DNA of 46,614 bases from an uncultured Bacteroidales bacterium (lineage in GTDB: Bacteria > Bacteroidota > Bacteroidia > Bacteroidales > Paludibacteraceae): NCBI GenBank assembly GCA_902785605.1, contig CACZZL010000018.1, forward strand, positions 1-46,614, given 5' to 3'. Position 1 is the first letter of the stretch. Each line of letters starts with the position of its first letter. The notes under the pieces were generated by a model. It did not search any database and was not told where the DNA came from. It saw nothing but the letters and a program-made list of their open reading frames with translations. Positions 44,335 to 46,614 of this stretch are shown here, in pieces. The translations under genes and the position numbers were made by a program.

Positions 44335-44365
44335 CAAAGGTACTGTTTTTTTTTGATATATGCAA
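44335..44365 (-). promoter_or_regulatory. Promoter of the ATPase gene
   Basis: TTG (44363-44365), 20 bp, TACCTTTG (44335-44342) on the minus strand. The transcribed leader would be about 85 nt and carry the three 33-bp-spaced repeats. Confidence 0.85.
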
Positions 44366-44406
44366 GAAAAAAGAGATTTTTTTCGATTAGGAATGAGGAT
44401 TTGCAC

Positions 44407-44435
44407 AAAAAAACGCACCCGAGGATGCGTTTTTT
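44407..44435. terminator. Terminator after the dcu gene
   Basis: AAAAACGCA, 8-nt loop, TGCGTTTTT, about 58 bp past the dcu stop on the minus strand. It is symmetrical, so may be bidirectional. Confidence 0.85.
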
Positions 44436-44493
44436 CTACTTTAGCCATTAACCTTTCGGCGAGTCCATAATGAAGAAGAAAAAGGATCGCTAT

Positions 44494-45746
44494 TTATCCA
44501 TACAGCAGGCTGGCAATCAGGTAACCGATGCCGATGGAGACAAAGGTGGTGATGAAGCCGGCGAGTTGGAAGGAGTGGTTGACGACGTACTTACCGATAT
44601 GCGTGGTGCCGGTTCGGTCGAAGCCGATAGCGGCTACCTCCGTCGGGTAGTTCGGCAGGAAGAAATAGCCGTTGACCGCAGGAAAGAGCGCCAGCAGGAT
44701 ATGCGGCGGAAGACCAAGTGCCAAACCGACCGGATAGAGGGTCTTCGCGGTCGCTGCCTGCGAGAAGAGCATGATGCTGAATAGGAACAACGGTATAGCA
44801 AACAGGATCGGCCATGAGGTGAAGATACCGGCTACGGATCCCATGATGACCTCTTGGTTACCAAGGAAGAAAGTGCTTCCCATCCACGCCACACCGAAGA
44901 TCGACACCATGGCGTTCATACCGGACGCAAAGACGTTGCCTTTGACCGCTACGCGCACGTCTGCTTTGCCGACAAAGAGGATCAAGGCAGCGATGGACAT
45001 CATGATGATCTCGATGATATAGTTCATGTTCATCGGTTCACCTCGGAATTGCGGTCGGATGGCAGGGATAGCGCCGAGCACGGGGGTTACGTTCCGCTTT
45101 TTCTTCTTGTACGGCTTCGGCCTCGGGGTCAATCAACCCCTCGCGGACACGACGTTGGTACTCGGGGGCTTGCTCAAGCGGTTTGCCGACGAAGTTCTGC
45201 ACGAGCGCCGCGACGAAGATCGCGATGAGCGAAGAAGGCACGGTGATGATCATGATCTCCTTGATACCGATCCCAGCCCCACCGAGCATGGCCTGCGACA
45301 GGATAGCTGCCGTAGCCGCAGATACCGGTGAACCCGTGATGCCGAGCGATGCCGCGATGGTGGAGACGGCGAGCGGTCGTTCCGGTCGCACTTTCGCCTT
45401 GTAGGCAATCTCCGAGATGATGGGGAGCAGCGCATAACAGGTATGCGCCGTGCCTGCCAAGAAACAGAACAGCCAGGTCACGAAGGGCGCATAGAACGTG
45501 ATACGGTTCGGGTGTCGGCGAAGGATCTTCGCCGCTATCTGCACCATGTAGTCCAGTCCTCCGGCAGCTTGCAGTGCCGCGGAGGCGGTGATGACGGACA
45601 CGATGATGAGCATCACGTCAATAGGAATGACACCGGGTTCCGCCTACCATGCCGTAGATACCGAGCCCGATAGAGCCCACTTTCGCGCCGATGAAGATCA
45701 TCGCCAGCACGACGAGCAGTTGCAATATGATCAGGAATGTTGCCAT
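44494..45746 (-). pseudogene. dcu: Anaerobic C4-dicarboxylate transporter, disrupted by two frameshifts
   Basis: Three successive frames give parts of one DcuA/DcuB-type antiporter. The first is 45746-45618 (MATFLIILQLLVVLAMIFIG, up to YGMVGG), the second 45616-45038 (PIDVMLIIVSVITASAAL, with APFVTWLFCFLAGTAHTCY and RPERPLAVSTIAAS), the third 45132-44494 (LGAIPAIRPQFRG, with FDRTGTTHIGKYVVNHSF). Both shifts have the same phase and coincide with apparent loss of about 11-13 residues that should be hydrophobic. At the first, AACCCGGTGTCATT looks like one survivor of two CCGGTGTC copies. The family exchanges fumarate or aspartate for succinate in the inner membrane. Either a real pseudogene or an assembly error. 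Confidence 0.8.
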
Positions 45747-45756
45747 TGCAGGGATG

Positions 45757-46260
45757 CTATTCAGATACGGTCCATTCGGGAGTGTAGGGTTCGGTGATAG
45801 AACCGAGCTGGGTATCGTTGCGGAAGGGGAAAACCTCTTTGGCGACAAAGATACGCTTCAAGTCCGGAGAGTAGAAACGCAGTTGCACGTCACCGCCTGC
45901 TTCCGTAGCGGGTGAGATATAGAGCCAATAGAGGCCGTAGTCCGCTTTGTAGGTAGCGATACCGCAACACTTGTCTCCCATGAAAGCAGCCAACGTACCT
46001 TCGTTTTGTGCAAAGGACACTTTGACGATGGCGGTCATGGAAGCGGTCATGTTGTTTTCGCCGGTGACCCAATTGGGGTTTTCGGTGGTACCCGGATCCA
46101 CATAAGGATTGACCGGTTCCTCATGGCCCTTACAGCCTGTTAGAATACAGAACACAGAGCATAGCAACGCGAAGCAGATCGTACGAGTTCGCGAGTTAAG
46201 AACACAGAACGATAGTGCTCTTGCCAAATTACATTTTTTTACCTGTAACATATTGTTCAT
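45757..46260 (-). CDS. Small lipoprotein of unknown function
   Basis: 167 aa from ATG 46260 (ATG 46251 also possible; the frame continues upstream but runs into the 48-aa ORF). Hydrophobic leader TICFALLCSVFCILTGC with the lipobox ILTGC, then a proline/acid linker (EEPVNPYVDPG). The beta-rich domain NEGTLAAFMGDKCCGIA, then GLYWLYISPATE and GDVQLRFYSPDLKRI, resembles modules found in large Bacteroidales surface proteins. Its stop is 10 bp before the dcu start. No function can be assigned. It probably acts with the surface protein encoded further upstream. Confidence 0.7.
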   Translation of the reverse strand: MNNMLQVKKCNLARALSFCVLNSRTRTICFALLCSVFCILTGCKGHEEPVNPYVDPGTTENPNWVTGENNMTASMTAIVKVSFAQNEGTLAAFMGDKCCGIATYKADYGLYWLYISPATEAGGDVQLRFYSPDLKRIFVAKEVFPFRNDTQLGSITEPYTPEWTVSE

Positions 46261-46280
46261 TGTTTTGAATGATTCTACAT

Positions 46281-46427
46281 TTAGTCTTCGATTATTCGTC
46301 CCGGCATACGTGCGGTACCTTGCGAACCGCCTCCGCCGTCTATCGGCATTGTGCTCGTGCAAAGGGTCTGACAAACGATAACGAATGTCTGCACGGACAT
46401 GGAAGGTTGTGAATATTGCTTTCTCAT
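46281..46427 (-). CDS. 48-aa peptide overlapping the surface-protein stop
   Basis: MRKQYSQPSMSVQTFVIVCQ, then TLCTSTMPIDGGGGSQGTA and RMPGRIIED. The start overlaps the preceding stop as ATGA, with GGAGG 10 bases upstream. The plan (basic start with 'Y.QP...V', a hydrophobic stretch ending near Cys-x-Ser, Gly-rich linker, 'ARMPGR', acidic end) matches small unnamed peptides I recall following surface-protein genes in Bacteroidales. Function unknown. Confidence 0.6.
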   Translation of the reverse strand: MRKQYSQPSMSVQTFVIVCQTLCTSTMPIDGGGGSQGTARMPGRIIED

Positions 46428-46614
46428 AATTTCTGCCCTCCTATGCTATATTGTTCACCATTGATGAGCAAGACCACACGTCCTTCACGCAGTATCTTAT
46501 CGCTCTTCGTTTTCAGTTCGTCATTCTCGATTCCCGTAGTGACACCCGTTTTCTGTCGGATATACAGCGAAGCGGGCATGCCGCGGTAAATCGGAGCCGG
46601 ACTCGGTTGACTAT
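46424..46614 (-). CDS. C-terminal end of a surface protein (5' part off the window)
   Basis: 63 codons are visible, ending KILREGRVVLLINGEQYSIG-GQKL. The last 25 residues align with the end of the giant protein (K-x-x-x-x-G-x-V-x-x-L-x-N-G-x-x-Y-x-I-x-G-Q-K). I take this as a shared C-terminal export or attachment signature. The rest of the gene lies beyond base 46614. Confidence 0.7.
   Translation of the reverse strand, partial: SQPSPAPIYRGMPASLYIRQKTGVTTGIENDELKTKSDKILREGRVVLLINGEQYSIGGQKL

Overview
The window is chromosomal DNA of an uncultured-type Bacteroidales bacterium (phylum Bacteroidota). The support is a SusC/SusD pair with a surface lipoprotein, lipoboxes with cysteine after short hydrophobic leaders, proteins with a Bacteroidales-type C-terminal 'NG..Y.I.GQK' signature, and seven promoters of the Bacteroidota form TT(T)G-N20-TAnnTTTG. 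The genus cannot be read from the sequence. Nearly all genes lie on the minus strand; only the AraC regulator and the ADH-ALDH fusion are confidently on the plus strand.

Left edge (1-1870): a partial unknown gene, a phage-like HNH endonuclease, a small membrane protein, a tandem TCGGTACT array, and a 136-aa protein behind a strongly folded leader. 1869-8260: a complete type I restriction-modification operon (hsdM-hsdS-hsdR) headed by a membrane-anchored Sel1-like gene. Its promoter, Shine-Dalgarno and ATG lie inside a 93-bp spacer bounded by perfect 24-bp inverted repeats (8120-8260). In the orientation given they point away from the operon. Inverting the segment in silico fuses promoter and start codon in frame to the first gene. 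I infer a phase-variable switch for the whole restriction system, and that this assembly shows the OFF state.

8264-22426: a cellulose or beta-glucan utilisation locus. GH94 cellobiose phosphorylase, GH5, SusC, SusD, a surface glycan-binding lipoprotein, a GPH-family sugar symporter and a GH9 cellulase form one operon with a terminator, and an AraC-type regulator is divergent from it. Surface GH5/GH9 would cut the glucan, SusCD would import oligosaccharides, and GH94 would phosphorolyse cellobiose.

22473-31727: a reversed-order iron-ADH/ALDH fusion (plus strand) faces an operon for 2-keto acid metabolism (iorA, iorB, aminotransferase, CoA-transferase, cytidylate-kinase-like gene). A GH53 galactanase lies immediately upstream of iorA. 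31747-42384: a small membrane protein and a secreted 3387-aa giant of unknown function.

42385-46614: a 516-bp spacer with a candidate structured RNA, an AAA/DUF4143 ATPase with three leader repeats spaced exactly 33 bp, a dcu-type C4-dicarboxylate transporter broken by two frameshifts, a lipoprotein, a 48-aa peptide and the tail of another surface protein. Recurrent heptamer or octamer tandem repeats of differing sequence occur in a signal peptide, at gene junctions and at the seam of the ADH-ALDH fusion.
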